Below are positions 45,457-57,271 of a DNA stretch of 64,000 nucleotides, in pieces. Numbering within the stretch: the stretch's first letter is position 1; each line of letters opens with the position of its first letter. The translations under genes were made by a program, and so were the position numbers. Source of the stretch: Glandiceps talaboti (lineage: Eukaryota > Hemichordata > Enteropneusta > Spengelidae); NCBI RefSeq assembly GCF_964340395.1, contig NC_135565.1, positions 1,027,001-1,091,000 on the forward strand. The letters run 5' to 3'. The notes under the pieces are model-generated. The model did not search any database, was not told the origin of the DNA, and saw nothing but the letters and a program-made list of their open reading frames with translations.

Positions 45457-46769
45457 AAACAGTGGTGTTTTACACGTTTGTTTGTTTGTTTACTCATGTC
45501 TGTTTTATAGTGCTCACAACTGTGTTTTTTTACGTTTGTTTGTTTTCTCATGTCCATTTTAGATAACAACAGTGGTGTAGTTTCACATGTTGTTTGTTTG
45601 TTTGTTTACTCATGTCTGTTTTGTATCAACAGTGGTTTCACATGTTGTTTGTTTGTTTACTCATGTCCATTTTATATAACAACAGTGGTTTCACACGTTT
45701 GTTTACTCATGTCTGTTTTATATCAACAGTGGTTTCACATGTTGTTTGTTTGTTTGTTTACTCATGTCTGTTTTGTATCAACAGTAGTTTCACATGTTTG
45801 TTTGTTTACTCATGTCCATTTTATATAACAACAGTGGTTTCACACGTTTGTTTACTCATGTCTGTTTTATATCAACAGTGGTTTTACATGTTGTTTGTTT
45901 GTTTGTTTACTCATGTCTGTTTTGTATCAACAGTAGTTTCACATGTTGTTTGTTTGTTTACTCATGTCCATTTTATATAACAACAGTGGTTTCACACGTT
46001 TGTTTACTCATGTCTGTTTTATATAACAGTGGTTTCACATGTTGTTTGTTTGTTTACTCATGTCCGTTTTATATAACAATGGTTTCACATGTTGTTTGTT
46101 TACTCATGTCCATTTTATATAACAAGTGGTTTCACATGTTGTTTGTTTACTCATGTCTGTTTTATATAACAAGTGGTTTCACATGTTGTTTGTTTACTCA
46201 TGTCCGTTTTATATAACAGTGGTTTCACATGTTGTTTGTTTACTCATGTCTGTTTTATATAACAGTGGTTTCACACGTTTGTTTGTTTACTCATGTCCAT
46301 TTTATATAAGTGATTTCACATGTTGTTTATTTGTTTACTCATGTCCGTTTTATATCACAACAGTAGTTTCACATGTTGTTTGTTTACTCATGTCCGTTTT
46401 ATATAACAGTGGTTTCACACGTTTGTTTGTTTACTCATGTCCAATTTATATAACAGTGATTTCACATGTTGTTTATTTGTTTACTCATGTCCGTTTTATA
46501 TCACAACAGTGGTTTCACATATTGTTTGTTTGTTTACTCATGTCCGTTTTATATAACAGTGGTTTCACACGTTTGTTTACTCATGTCCGTTTTATATCAA
46601 CAGTGGTTTCACATGTTGTTTGTTTACTCATGTCCATTTTATATAACAGTGGTGTTTTACACATGTCTGTTTGTTTGTTTGTTTGTTTACTCATGTATGT
46701 TTTATAGTGCTCACAACTGTGTTGTTTTACACATGTTGTTTGTTTAATATCACCCGATGCGCACACATA

Positions 46770-47795
46770 TTCATTTAGTTGAGTTCTTCAAATCTGGTTC
46801 ATTTCCTTCCTTCTATCCCAGTAGTGTTTGGTTTCAATAATGCAGTATTCCATAGATCCCTTCAGGATGAGGTTTCCAAATCTCCTGGTTCATATCCTTC
46901 TTCTATCCCACTAGTGATTGGTTTCACCAGTGCAGTATTCCATAGATCCCTTCAGGATGAGGTTTCCAAATCTCCTGGTTCATTTCCTTCCTTCTATCCC
47001 ACTAGTGATTGGTTTCACCAGTGCAGTATTCCATAGATCCCTTCAGGATGAGGTCTTCAAATCTCCTGGTTCATTTCCTTCCTTCTATCCCACTAGTGTT
47101 TGGTTTCACCAGTGCAGTATTCCATAGCTCCCTTCAGGATGAGGTTTCCAAATCTCCTGGTTCATTTCCTTCCTTCTATCCCACTAGTGTTTGGTTTCAC
47201 CAGTGCAGTATTCCATAGCTCCCTTCAGGATGAGGTTTCCAAATCTCCTGGTTCATTTCCTTCCTTCTATCCCACTAGTGTTTGGTTTCACCAGTGCAGT
47301 ATTCCATAGATCCCTTCAGGATGAGGTCTTCAAATCTCCTGGTTCATTTCCTTCCTTCTATCCCACTAGTGTTTGGTTTCACCAGCGCAGTATTCCATAG
47401 ATCCCTTCAGGATGAGGTTTCCAAATCTCCTGGTTCATTTCCTTCCTTCTATCCCACTAGTGTTTGGTTTCACCAGTGCAGTATTCCATAGATCCCTTCA
47501 GGATGAAGTTTCCAAATCTCCTGGTTCATTTCCTTCCTTCTATCCCACTAGTGTTTGGTTTCACCAGCGCAGTATTCCATAGCTCCCTTCAGGATGAGGT
47601 TTCCAAATCTCCTGGTTCATTTCCTTCCTTCTATCCCACTAGTGTTTGGTTTCACCAGTGCAGTATTCCATAGATCCCTGCAGGATGAGGTTTCCAAATC
47701 TCCTGGTTCATTTCCTTCCTTCTATCCCACTAGTGTTTGGTTTCACCATTGCAGTATTCCATAGATCCCTTCAGGATGAGGTCTTCAAATTTCCA
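46770..47795. repeat. 91-bp minisatellite, 11 copies
   Basis: The unit runs 'atagatcccttcaggatgag', 'gtttccaaatctcctggttc', 'atttccttccttctatccc', 'actagtgtttggtttcacc', 'agtgcagtattcc'. Copies are very similar. The overlapping 69-codon frames spaced every 91 bp are artefacts. Confidence 0.97.
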
Positions 47796-48135
47796 TAGCC
47801 ATCACAGAGAAGACCTTTCCCATTAGGATGTTTCGGATTCCAAATTTGTAGCTGACACTAAAGATAGCATCAGATATCCATCCCATTGTGGTGAGACATC
47901 CACACCAAAAGTAGACATCAGGTGCATGATATTCTTGTTGTTTTTGAGATGTAATCTTGAAGGTGGAACACTTGAATGCTTGACCTTGCCTGTCATGACT
48001 GATCAAGTGTTTGATTTGCTCTTCTCCCTCTGCTTATTTCATAAATTCCAAATCTTTGTATTTCTTCTGGGCCTGTCATCTTTGGGATGGAATTGAAAGT
48101 TTTATGTATTGATGCATCAGTTCTGTATCCATAAT
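47796..48135 (-). pseudogene. Broken exon of an unrecognised gene
   Basis: Read on the minus strand after acceptor 'ccttctttcag' (exon start 48,135), one frame gives IMDTELMHQYIKLSIPSQR, TGA, QAQKKYKDLEFMK, TAA, AEGEEQIKHLISHDRQGQAF, then KCSTFKITSQKQQEYHAPDV, YFWCGCLTTMGWISDAIFSV and SYKFGIRNILMGK. The two stops fall in otherwise protein-like text, so this looks like a pseudogenised exon. A charged helix-like N-terminal part is followed by a Cys/Trp-containing hydrophobic part. The right portion is open for 73 codons. Its 3' end runs into the 91-bp array. I do not recognise the family. Confidence 0.4.
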
Positions 48136-48234
48136 CTGAAAGAAGGAATCAAACAAACAAAAGTCAGTGTTCTGCCAAGGTTTAAAGCTAGTGAGGTCAA
48201 ACAAATTGACAATCATGAATATGTCACACATGAT

Positions 48235-48380
48235 GTGTCCCCTTTGTGCCAGGTTTGAAATAAATTTGATATTGCATTCTGAGAAATGACATTACAGATG
48301 CACAGATAGATGGATGAATGGACATGTGGATGAACACACATGGAGCCCATTGTAATAGACCTCAGGGGGCTAAATAAACA
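48235..48380. repeat. R1-like 3' end fragment
   Basis: 'gtgccaggtttgaaataaat', 'tctgagaaatgacattacag' and 'acacatggagcccattgtaa' parallel the end of the R1 copy near 11,470-11,550. Confidence 0.45.
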
Positions 48381-49030
48381 AAGTCCAGCAGAGAGATCAT
48401 ATCTGACTAGTTAGCATTTGTCAATGTTCTAGAGGGCAGGTGTCAGTGATAAATTTCTTACAAAACTTTCATGAAGCAAACTTAAAGTAATAGGGTAGTG
48501 ATTGCTCAACTGATTCCGATGTAATCCAATACAGCACAAAGTGTTTTGGGCGAGATTGACTTTTTATCAAATTGTCTGTTTGTCGGCATGCCCAGCACAG
48601 TCAGATAGGAGAAACAGATATTCCAATCTTCCTGATCCTTTGCCGAAATATACACAAGAATTGTGATTCCCAACAAACAAATCTTTTGAAATTCCTGCAA
48701 AATTACGACTGAAAAGCCAACAAAACCCTTCCTCCACTGTTGCCGCGATCTGCTATGCAGAGGTCTACTTCCACATTCCACTCCATTAGCATGGTAATAT
48801 AGTTCCAGTGTCTCCATGGATTAATCATTCTGATAGCAGGACGAGTGTCATGGCTCATTGGCATAATTTATTCATATGGTTTGCATAACAATAATCACAG
48901 ATTTTGTCAGGAAAGCTAAAATTATTTTAAATAATTTCAAACAATAATGATTAGTTTTGTCAGGAAAGTTGCCGAGAAAATATGGGCAGATAATTTTTCC
49001 TTAAAACAAAAGTTAATTTTGAGGCCTGCA
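48381..49030. other. Unassigned DNA
   Basis: Contains a 103-codon minus-strand open frame (48,817-48,506) beginning ATGGAGACACTGG. It has no recognisable domain, and competing frames overlap it. Left unassigned. Confidence 0.4.
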
Positions 49031-49034
49031 ATGG

Positions 49035-49372
49035 TGTTATAGCACAAAGCCAGTATGTAGTTAAGTACTATAGTGCTATGAATACAAGGACAGTATGTAG
49101 CTGCAGTATGTAATGCTAGGAATACAAGGACAGTATGTAGCTGCAGTATGTAGTGCTAGGAATACAAAGCCAGCTTGTCGTAGTATGTAGTACTATGAAT
49201 ACAAAGCCAGTATGTAGTAGTATGTAGTACTATGAATACAAAGCCAGTATGTAGTAGTATGTAGTACATATGAATACAAAGCCAGTATGTAGTAGTATGT
49301 AGTACTATGAATACAAAGACAGTACTATGTAGTAGTATGTAGTGCTGTGAATACAAAGCCAGTATATAGTAG
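49035..49372. repeat. 37-bp minisatellite, left part
   Basis: The unit is 'tatgtagtagtatgtagta', 'ctatgaatacaaagccag'. About nine copies, interrupted at 49,373 by the family E element and resuming at 50,707. Confidence 0.95.
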
Positions 49373-50706
49373 CACAGGTAACTAACACACAGATTCGTAA
49401 TGAACCTTCTCCTATTGTTCGATCATAGCCTCGGGTAAACATTACTCTATTGTCATGGAAATAACTTTCCAACGTGTGAATCTGCCCAAATTGATTATAG
49501 TCTCGTATACATCAACAGACCACACAATACTACGCAATATTTCGATGGGAAAGTTTGCTATCTTACTGACAGAATCATAAATGTAATAGATGACTTGCAG
49601 TATCGGCACTTGAACTCTCATGCGAACTTGAAGCGGACTCAGATCAAATATCGTTGACATGTAAACCACAGACAACTAACACAGTCTATGTGTAAACACA
49701 TACCGCCTCATGTTGTCGACCGACACTATATACATTTAAACATGTGTTTGGCATGATGCAGGTAATTTTCCAGGTCACAGTAGACACTATTGCAACAAAC
49801 GTTAGTGTTGCGTTTTTTTAACGTTGATTGCGACAGGGGTACATGTATGTTATGAATCAAAATAAAAACAATTGACTCTCAGTACAATATTGGAAAGCAA
49901 AACATACAATAAGACGACACATTGTTTTCCAAGAAAAATTATAATCATACTCAGCAATACTGAAGATATTTTATGATGTGAAGCTAGCTTGCCTTCTTAG
50001 TTAAAACATCATTTTCAAAGCATTTTGTATGTTTTCCGTTGTACAGTTTCACTTTGATCATGGCCACACTTGTACCGCTGTGGGTCGGTGGAAACTCTGC
50101 TCCGGTAAATTGATCGGGAACCCGTTAACAGCTTGTGTGTTCAATTTGACATGGGTGATGAATGCATAGACCCTCATGTAAACGTCGGAAATGTTATGAC
50201 TATTGAATAAAGTATGTACTTTTCTGACAAAAATCCAAGTGGGTAGGACGAAAATCCCAGAGTGTAACTTACTATAGAGCCATAAAACACAACTTGCCCT
50301 ATCGTCATAATTTGTCGTACAGTGTGTAACAAATTCCATATTGCTGCATTTTTAAATCAAATATGTTCATTATATATTCATAATTTTGACCGTCCCAAAC
50401 AAGCAAGTTTTACAAGGCAATAACTCAGCTAAATCTCGCTCTTAGAGTCTATTTTCAAGCTGTTTCCACAGAAATTGTCGGCTTCTGGTTGAAAATAATG
50501 CTATGATCTTTGACCCTAACTGATGACGCGGTGCTGTTTAAACAACAAAACACCGATAGTACCCGAAGAGGGACTTCGGTAGCTTTCAGTGTAATGTTGA
50601 AAGTGCAAGAGACCCTTAGCGTACCCGAGGCAAGGATCGAGCTGTTAATCCCCAGATTAACACCTCAAACAATAGCCATTACGAATCTGTGTGTTAGTTG
50701 TCTGTG
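49373..50706. mobile_element. TIR element family E, complete copy (1.33 kb)
   Basis: Begins CACAGGTAACTAACACACAG and ends with the near-exact reverse complement (CTGTGTGTTAGTTGTCTGTG). The arms share 'actaacacacagattcgtaa' and, further in, 'cctcgggta'. It is inserted in the 37-bp minisatellite, which continues on both sides. Target duplication is unclear: flanks GTAG and GTAC differ at one base. The interior matches the fragment at 20,316-21,293. It has two moderate minus-strand frames (49,442-49,675 and about 50,058-50,339) of no known family, so it is probably non-autonomous. Confidence 0.8.
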
Positions 50707-53140
50707 GTACTACCGTACTAGTATGTAGTGCTATGAATACAAAGCCAGCGTGTAGTAGTATGTGGTGCTGTTGTGTATACAAAGCCAGTATGTAGTAGTA
50801 TGTAGTACTATGAATACAAAGACAGTATGTAGTAGTATGTAGTACTATGAGTACAAAGCCAGTGTGTAGTAGTATGTAGTACTATGAATACAAAGCCAGT
50901 AGTGCTATGAATACAAAGCCAGTATGTAGTAGTATGTAGTACTATGAATACAAAGCCAGTATGTAGTAGTATGTAGTACTATGAATACAAAGCCAGTATG
51001 TAGTAGTATGTAGTGCTATGAATATAAAGCCAGTATGTAGTATGTAGTACTATGAATACAAAGCCAGTATGTAGTAGTATGTAGTACTATGAATACAAAG
51101 CCAGTATGTAGTAGTATGTAGTGCTATGAATACAAAGCCAGTATGTAGTAGTATGTAGTAGTATGTACATGTAGTGCTATGAATACAAAGCCAGTATGTA
51201 GTAGTATGTAGTACTATGAATACAAAGCCAGTATGTAGTAGTATGTAGTACTATGAATACAAAGCCAGTATGTAGTAGTATGTAGTACTATGAATACAAA
51301 GCCAGTATGTAGTAGTATGTATAGTGCTATGAATACAAAGCCAGTATGTAGTAGTATGTAGTACTATGAATACAAAGCCAGTATATGTAGTAGTATGTAG
51401 TGCTATGAATACAAAGCCAGTCTAAGTAGTATGTAGTGCTATGAATACAAAGCCAGTATGTAGTAGTATGTAGTACTATGAATACAAAGCCAGTATGTAG
51501 TAGTATGTAGTACTATGAATACAAAGCCAGTATGTAGTAGTATGTAGTGCTATGAATACAAAGCCAGTATGTAGTATGTAGTGCTATAAATACAAAGCCA
51601 GTATGTAGTATGTAGTGCTATAAATACAAAGCCAGTATGTAGTATGTAGTGCTATAAATACAAAGCCAGTATGTAGTAGTGTGTAGTGCTATGAATACAA
51701 AGCCAGTATGTAGTATGTAGTGCTATAAATACAAAGCCAGTATGTAGTAGTATGTAGTGCTATGAATACAAAGCCAGTATGTAGTAGTATGTAGTGCTAT
51801 AAATACAAAGCCAGTATGTAGTAGTATGTAGTGCTATGAATACAAAGCCAGTATGTAGTAGTATGTAGTGCTATGAATACAAAGCCAGTATGTAGTAGTA
51901 TGTAGTGCTATAAATACAAAGACAGTATGTAGTAGTATGTAGTACTATGAATACAAAGCCAGTATGTAGTAGTATGTAGTGCTATGAATATAAAGCCAGT
52001 ATGTAGTAGTATGAAGTGCTATGGATGCAAAGACAGTATGTAGTAGTATGTAGTGCTATGAATACAAAGCCAGTATGTAGTAATATATAGTACTATGAAT
52101 ACAAAGACAGTACATGTATGTAGTAGTATGTAGTGCTATGAATACAAAGCCAGTATGTAGTAATATATAGTACTATGAATACAAAGACAGTACATGTATG
52201 CAGTAGTATGTAGTGCTATGAATATAAAGCCAGTATGTAGTAGTATGTAGTGCTATGAATACAAAGCCAGTATGTAGTAGTATGTATAAGTGCTATGAAT
52301 ACAAAGCCAGTATGTAGTAATATATAGTACTATGAATACAAAGCCAGTATGTAGTAGTATGTAGTGCTATGAATATAAAGCCAGTATGTAGTAGTATGTA
52401 GTACTATGAATACAAAGCCAGTATGTAGTAGTATGTAGTACTATGAATACAAAGCCAGTATGTAGTGCTATCAATACAAAGCCAGTATGTAGTAGTATAG
52501 TACTATGAATACAAAGCCAGTATGTAGTAATATAGTGCTATGAATACAAAGTCAGTATGTAGTAGTATGTAGTGCTATGAATACAAAGCCAGTATGTAGT
52601 AGTATGTAGTGCTATGAATACAAAGCCAATATGTAGTAGTATGTAGTATGTAGTCCTATGAATACAAAGCCAGTATGTAGTAGTATGAAGTGCTGTGGAT
52701 GCAAAGACAGTATGTAGTAGTATGTAGTGCTATGAATACAAAGCCAGTATGTAGTAATATATAGTACTATGAATACAAAGACAGTACATGTACATGTATG
52801 TAGTAGTATGTAGTGCTATGAATACAAAGCCAGTATGTAGTAGTATGTAGTGCTATGAATACAAAGCCGGTATGTAGTAATATATAGTACTATGAATACA
52901 AAGACAGTATGTAGTAGTATGTAGTGCTATGAATACAAAGCCAGTATGTAGTATGTAGTGCTATGAATACAAGACCAGTATGTAGTAGTATGTAGTGCTA
53001 TGAATACAAAGCCAGTATGTAGTACATGAATAGAAAGCCAGTATGTAGTACAAATGTAGTATGTAGTGCTATGATTACAAAGCCAGTATGTAGTAGTACA
53101 CCCCGGTAGTGCTATGAATGCAAAGCCAGTATGTAGTGAG
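50707..53140. repeat. 37-bp minisatellite, right part (~65 copies)
   Basis: Same unit as the left part, with variants 'agtgctat', 'aatatatagtac', 'agtacatgtatg' and short 28-31 bp units. Decay increases toward 53,140. Confidence 0.96.
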
Positions 53141-54430
53141 GAAAAGTGACTCTTTTATTGACACTTTACAGTATGCCATGCTAAAATGTCTTCTATTTCT
53201 CAATCTGATGACATTTAAAACAAATATGTGTATTTAGAGGTACTAGTACTAAACAGATTCCATTAAAAGTAACACTGATTTTGTAGGATGAGAACTAAAA
53301 TGGCTCACCTCCTATCCCACCACACCACCAAAGTAAAAGAACTTAGTCAATAGTTTTTTATCCTATATTGAACTATCGATCTTCTCCAATTAGTACATCT
53401 CTAGATTTGCATATTATAGTTTTCACTAAGTGTATAGTTATGGTTTAATCAACCTGAGGTGACTTTTACTGTTTTTTATCATGGAATTTTCAGGATTGTA
53501 TGCCATAACACTAGATTGTCTATCAATAGTGTTTGTAACAAAGTTTTCTTTATTATAAATAGTGCATGTAGTGTAGTTTACTCAAACATCTCATGAGTTT
53601 TGATATTTTTAAACTACTGAATTTCTTTTTACCATAATGTACATTGTATATTAATTACATGTAAACCAATCTTTAAAACTGATCTCTAACCAGTGGTCAG
53701 TTCTATTTTTTTTGCAAGTATTATCTTGTATTACAGTTTTACTAACATCCATTCCTGCAAAGATTACTAGTTTTCCTGCTATTGAAAGTAATAGTCTATG
53801 TGCCTGGAATTTTTCCTCAAAAACACCTCACAGTAAAAACATGCTTACCAATTTTGGCAGCCAGAAAATGCCACCATAGATGAGAGAGTATGCCCCAACT
53901 GCAACACCTCAAGCAAGGTAAATAGTGGGAGCACACCACTTTGCAAAGTTTAACAATATATAGTGCAGTGTCACAGATATGAAGTTGAATGTTTGGCAAT
54001 GTGAAGGGATTTGTTCAGTTTTTACTTTCCTTGTTGGCAATAAATTCTGGGACAAAATGTATACAGACAAACAAACACTTTTCAAAATAGACACAGATGC
54101 TGACCATAGTTGGACTTACAAAAATCTTAAAGTGGCGTTAGATATTTGAATCAATTTGACAGGTATATATTCTTGTAGATTATTAGCTGTACAGTGAACT
54201 CACTGCAGTTTTATGATGTAATTTTTGCTGTTAATACATGTATAAAAAAATAATATATAAAATGTTGTCAAAGTTCACCCTATATACAGATGATATAAGA
54301 AAAGTATATAATATTTTATATTATATACTGTGTACATTTCTGTTCTTAAAAATGACCATTTTGTGTTTCAGATATCGTTTTTCAATTTGGTAGTGATTAG
54401 GCTGGGGTCAGAATTTATGGCGGGGCGCTT
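53141..54430. other. Unassigned AT-rich DNA
   Basis: No repeat family is evident. The minus-strand segment 53,898-53,849 has both splice signals ('gaggtgttgcag' and GTAAGC) but is only 50 bases long and has no confirmed partner. 54,405-54,437 resembles the 'gtcagaatttacggc' end of the Harbinger-like MITE. Confidence 0.4.
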
Positions 54431-54436
54431 GGGGAG

Positions 54437-55485
54437 ATACAACCAGTGACAGGCAAGCATTACAAGTGAATCTTGATACAACTAGCGACAGGTAAGCATT
54501 TACAAGTGGAACTTGATACAACCAATGACAGACAAGCATTTACAAGTAGAACTTGATACAACCAGCGACTGGTAAGCATTTACAAGTGAATCTTGATACA
54601 ACTAGCGACAGGTAAGCATTTGCAAGTAGAACTTGATACAACCAGCGACAGATAAGCATTTGCAAGTAGAACTTGATACAACCAGCGACATATAAGCATT
54701 TACAAGTGAATCTTGATACAACCAGCGACAGGTAAGCATTTACAAGTGGAACTTGTTACAACCAATGACAGGCAAGCATTTACATGTGGAACCTGATACA
54801 ACCAGCGACAGACAAGCATTTACAAGTGAATCTTGATACAACCAGCGACAGGTAAGCATTTACAAGTGGAACTTGATACAACCAATGACAGGCAAGCATT
54901 TACAAGTGGAACTTGATAAAACCAGCGACTGGTAAGCATTTACAAGTGGAACCTGATACAACCAATGACAGGTAAGCATTTACAAGTGGAACTTGTTACA
55001 ACCAATGACAGACAAGCATTTACAAGTAGAACTTGATACAACCAATGACAGACAAGCATTTACAAGTAGAACTTGATACAACCAATGACAGACAAGCATT
55101 TACAAGTGGAACTTGATACAACCAATGACAGACAAGCATTTACAAGTAGAACTTGATACAACCAATGACAGACAAGCATTTACAAGTAGAACTTGATAAA
55201 ACCAGCGACAGGTAAGCATTTACAAGTGGAACTTGATACAACCAATGACAGACAAGCATTTACAAGTAGAACTTGATAAAACCAGCGACAGATAAGCATT
55301 TACAAGTAGAACTTGATACAACCAGCGACAGATAAGCATTTGCAAGTAGAACTTGATACAACCAGCGACATATAAGCATTTGCAAGTAGAACTTGATACA
55401 ACCAGCGACATATAAGCATTTACATGTGGAACCTGATACAACCAGCGACAGACAAGCATTTACATGTGGAACCTGATACAAACAC
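54437..55485. repeat. 40-bp minisatellite, ~26 copies
   Basis: The unit is 'acaaccagcgacaggtaagc', 'atttacaagtggaacttgat', with variants 'accaatgacagacaagc' and 'acaagtaga'. Many units contain CAGGTAAGC, a consensus splice-donor sequence. Minus-strand open frames are artefacts. Confidence 0.97.
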
Positions 55486-56250
55486 CTGGGAAGTAAATAA
55501 ACGAAACTGCTTAATAACACTTGGCACAACATGGTGGAACTTGAGAGATCGATGTGTATTACATTTCATGGTTTGATAACAGTTTGTTACGGCGTCTTTA
55601 CAGAAAAGCTCACCTTAACAAAGTTCTAGGTCCTGTGGCATTTCATGTCCATTGTAGACATACAACTTTTTAAGTTTTAATGACTCATTTGCAGAAATTA
55701 ATGATTTTCGCAATTGGGCTGTATCTTAGGAATGTAAGCTTCAAATGTCATACAATTTGGTACATTCGTCGATGATAACAAAGTGCACTTTTTTAGTTGT
55801 TGACAGCAGTACATCAGCTATCAGCTTGGCCTGGCAATCCCTATGTAGCAGTAGACAACTATTATGTCTATACAACCAAGAAACCACTGTTGATGAGGTG
55901 GTCACTGTTGGGTCATAGCTGGCACCCCTTGGTGTTATGGTTTTCTATCTATCAGAGATAATAGGACCCATAAAACAGTAGACACCAAGTTTGAATTCCT
56001 TGACTACACTTATCACTTGTAACCACTGATATCTCTAAAGAAATACATGTACCTACCAACTTTCAGCCCTGTCAACCAAGTAGTTTTGAATTACAGTATA
56101 AATATAAATGTATGTCTGTACATGCCTACACATGTCTAGAAGAGACAACAATGTAAAGTTTCACGACTACCCTGATATGCTGCCCATGTCAAGAAATTGC
56201 CCTGGGACATGTCCCATAAAAGTTTGAGAATTTGGTAGTCATTTCAGAGA
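55486..56250. other. Unassigned DNA with R1-like trace
   Basis: No gene. 'ctaccaactttcagccctgt' and 'ccaagtagttttgaattac' near 56,050 resemble R1 text. Confidence 0.35.
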
Positions 56251-56252
56251 AA

Positions 56253-56540
56253 TTAATCCAATTAATAATACTAATCTTTATTCTTCCAAATATATTCGGC
56301 AATTTGTTGAATGGTCGCAACAAGAGCATCGCCCTAGTGCCCTAGTGTTGAAGAAGCAGGAGGTAACCGGAGTACCCGGGGAAAAGCTGTGTTGTTCAGC
56401 AGGGTCAAACTGAGCATCACCCTTCTTACATGCAGACCTGGTTAAATTTTTAATCAAACCCAGCCGACACCTGGCGTGTTCGAACCCAGCCTGCAGAGGT
56501 AAGAGGCGTACAAGCTAACCGCTCAGCCACCGACAACGCC
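56253..56540 (-). mobile_element. tRNA-derived SINE
   Basis: On the minus strand the head reads GTGGCTGAGCGGTTAGC (A box, complement of 56,514-56,530), then GGGTTCGAACAC (B box, complement of 56,476-56,487) at tRNA spacing. The body holds 'ccccgggtactccggttacc', and an AT-rich tail with 'aataaagattagtattatta' lies near 56,255-56,290. The A and B boxes would form an internal RNA polymerase III promoter. The head is too degenerate for a functional tRNA. Confidence 0.75.
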
Positions 56541-56756
56541 ATATTGACCCAATAATATCACTAATTTAAGCTCTGCATTTAGGTGCTTACAATGTAGGTA
56601 GGAATGTACATCATATGATGTAGTATTGAACAGTTCACAAAAATGTATGTATGTTTACAATTTACATCAAAGTAAATACATACTCACCCCTCTACTGCTG
56701 CCCATGTATGTGTGTCCTTTGGAATAATCATGCAGACTTGATTTCTTGCTTATCGC

Positions 56757-56960
56757 TTATGTGGGGTGTCTGCTTGGGTAGCATGCTTGGTAGTGGGTCC
56801 ATCTAGTGATCAGAGGGTCCACTGTTTGTATCTCAGGTCTGGCTATCTGTTCTTTCTCCTGTCTACATGAACATGTTGGCCAACTTCTCAATGTGAATGG
56901 TGTTTTCAGATTAGAGTTATCCATATGTACCATTCTAAAGAAGATAACAAAAAATTGAAA
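56757..56960 (+). mobile_element. Possible tRNA-derived SINE, second family
   Basis: 'gggtagcatgcttggtag' and, 35 bp on, 'gtccactgtttgtatctcag' resemble diverged A and B boxes (compare GGTTCGAATC). A non-tRNA body of about 100 bp ends at an A-rich stretch near 56,950. Weaker than the neighbouring minus-strand SINE. Confidence 0.4.
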
Positions 56961-57271
56961 GGTTTTACTCATTCTTATAAATACTTGCATTATCTGTAGT
57001 TGTCAGGACTCAAGAAGGAAAGGAACACTGTCAGAATAAAGTCCCAATTTAAAGATAAAACTGATTTTAATGGCTGCAATTGTTTATTTTCTAACTGATA
57101 ATCAACATTTAAACTTGACTACTTCTACATCCCCATTGTACACGACACCTATGTAATTGTTTCTTTTGCAATAGAAGTTGTCTGGGGGTGTGTTTATGTC
57201 ATCATTGGCTGAAAATGTTTGATATTTAAATGATGTGGTCCTTTCACATTAAAGCTGTTAAAATTTACTCA

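Larger units (their letters stand above)
38575..46745. repeat. 8.2-kb minisatellite, ~40-53 bp unit, with higher-order structure
   Basis: The unit runs 'tgtttgtttgtttactcatg', 'tccgttttatataacaaca', 'gtggtttcacacg', with length variation from the GTTT count and from 'aacaacag' versus 'aacag'. There are about 160 copies. Every open frame in the array (LFVYSCPFYIT-type peptides in three phases) is produced by the repeat. The block 38,888-42,198 recurs at 42,199-45,456 with near identity. Occasional longer variants contain 'tagtgctcacaactgtgttg'. Confidence 0.97.

Noticed and set aside
38446-46747. Dozens of overlapping plus-strand frames with LFVYSCPFYIT-type repeats
   Set aside because: They appear in all phases of a minisatellite, shift with unit length and share no start context. 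They are translation artefacts of the array.
46779-47764. Nine overlapping 69-codon frames every 91 bp
   Set aside because: Direct consequence of the 91-bp tandem repeat.
48506-48817. 103-codon minus-strand frame starting ATGGAGACACTGG
   Set aside because: Another frame over the same bases looks equally protein-like, and there is an internal acceptor-like site. Without homology it cannot be assigned.
49442-49675. Minus-strand frame with FDLSPLQVRMRVQVPILQV inside the family E element
   Set aside because: Regular-looking but lies in a TIR element. The 20-kb fragment does not include the region for comparison. No domain recognised.
56460-56540. Functional tRNA gene
   Set aside because: A and B boxes are present, but the cloverleaf ends do not pair convincingly and a SINE body and tail follow. 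Better explained as a tRNA-derived SINE.
53849-56731. Possible two-exon minus-strand gene (MIIPKDTHTWAAVEG at 56,731-56,688 joined to 53,898-53,849)
   Set aside because: Donor GTGAGT and acceptor signals are present, but the exons are tiny, no further exon was found, and no family is recognised.
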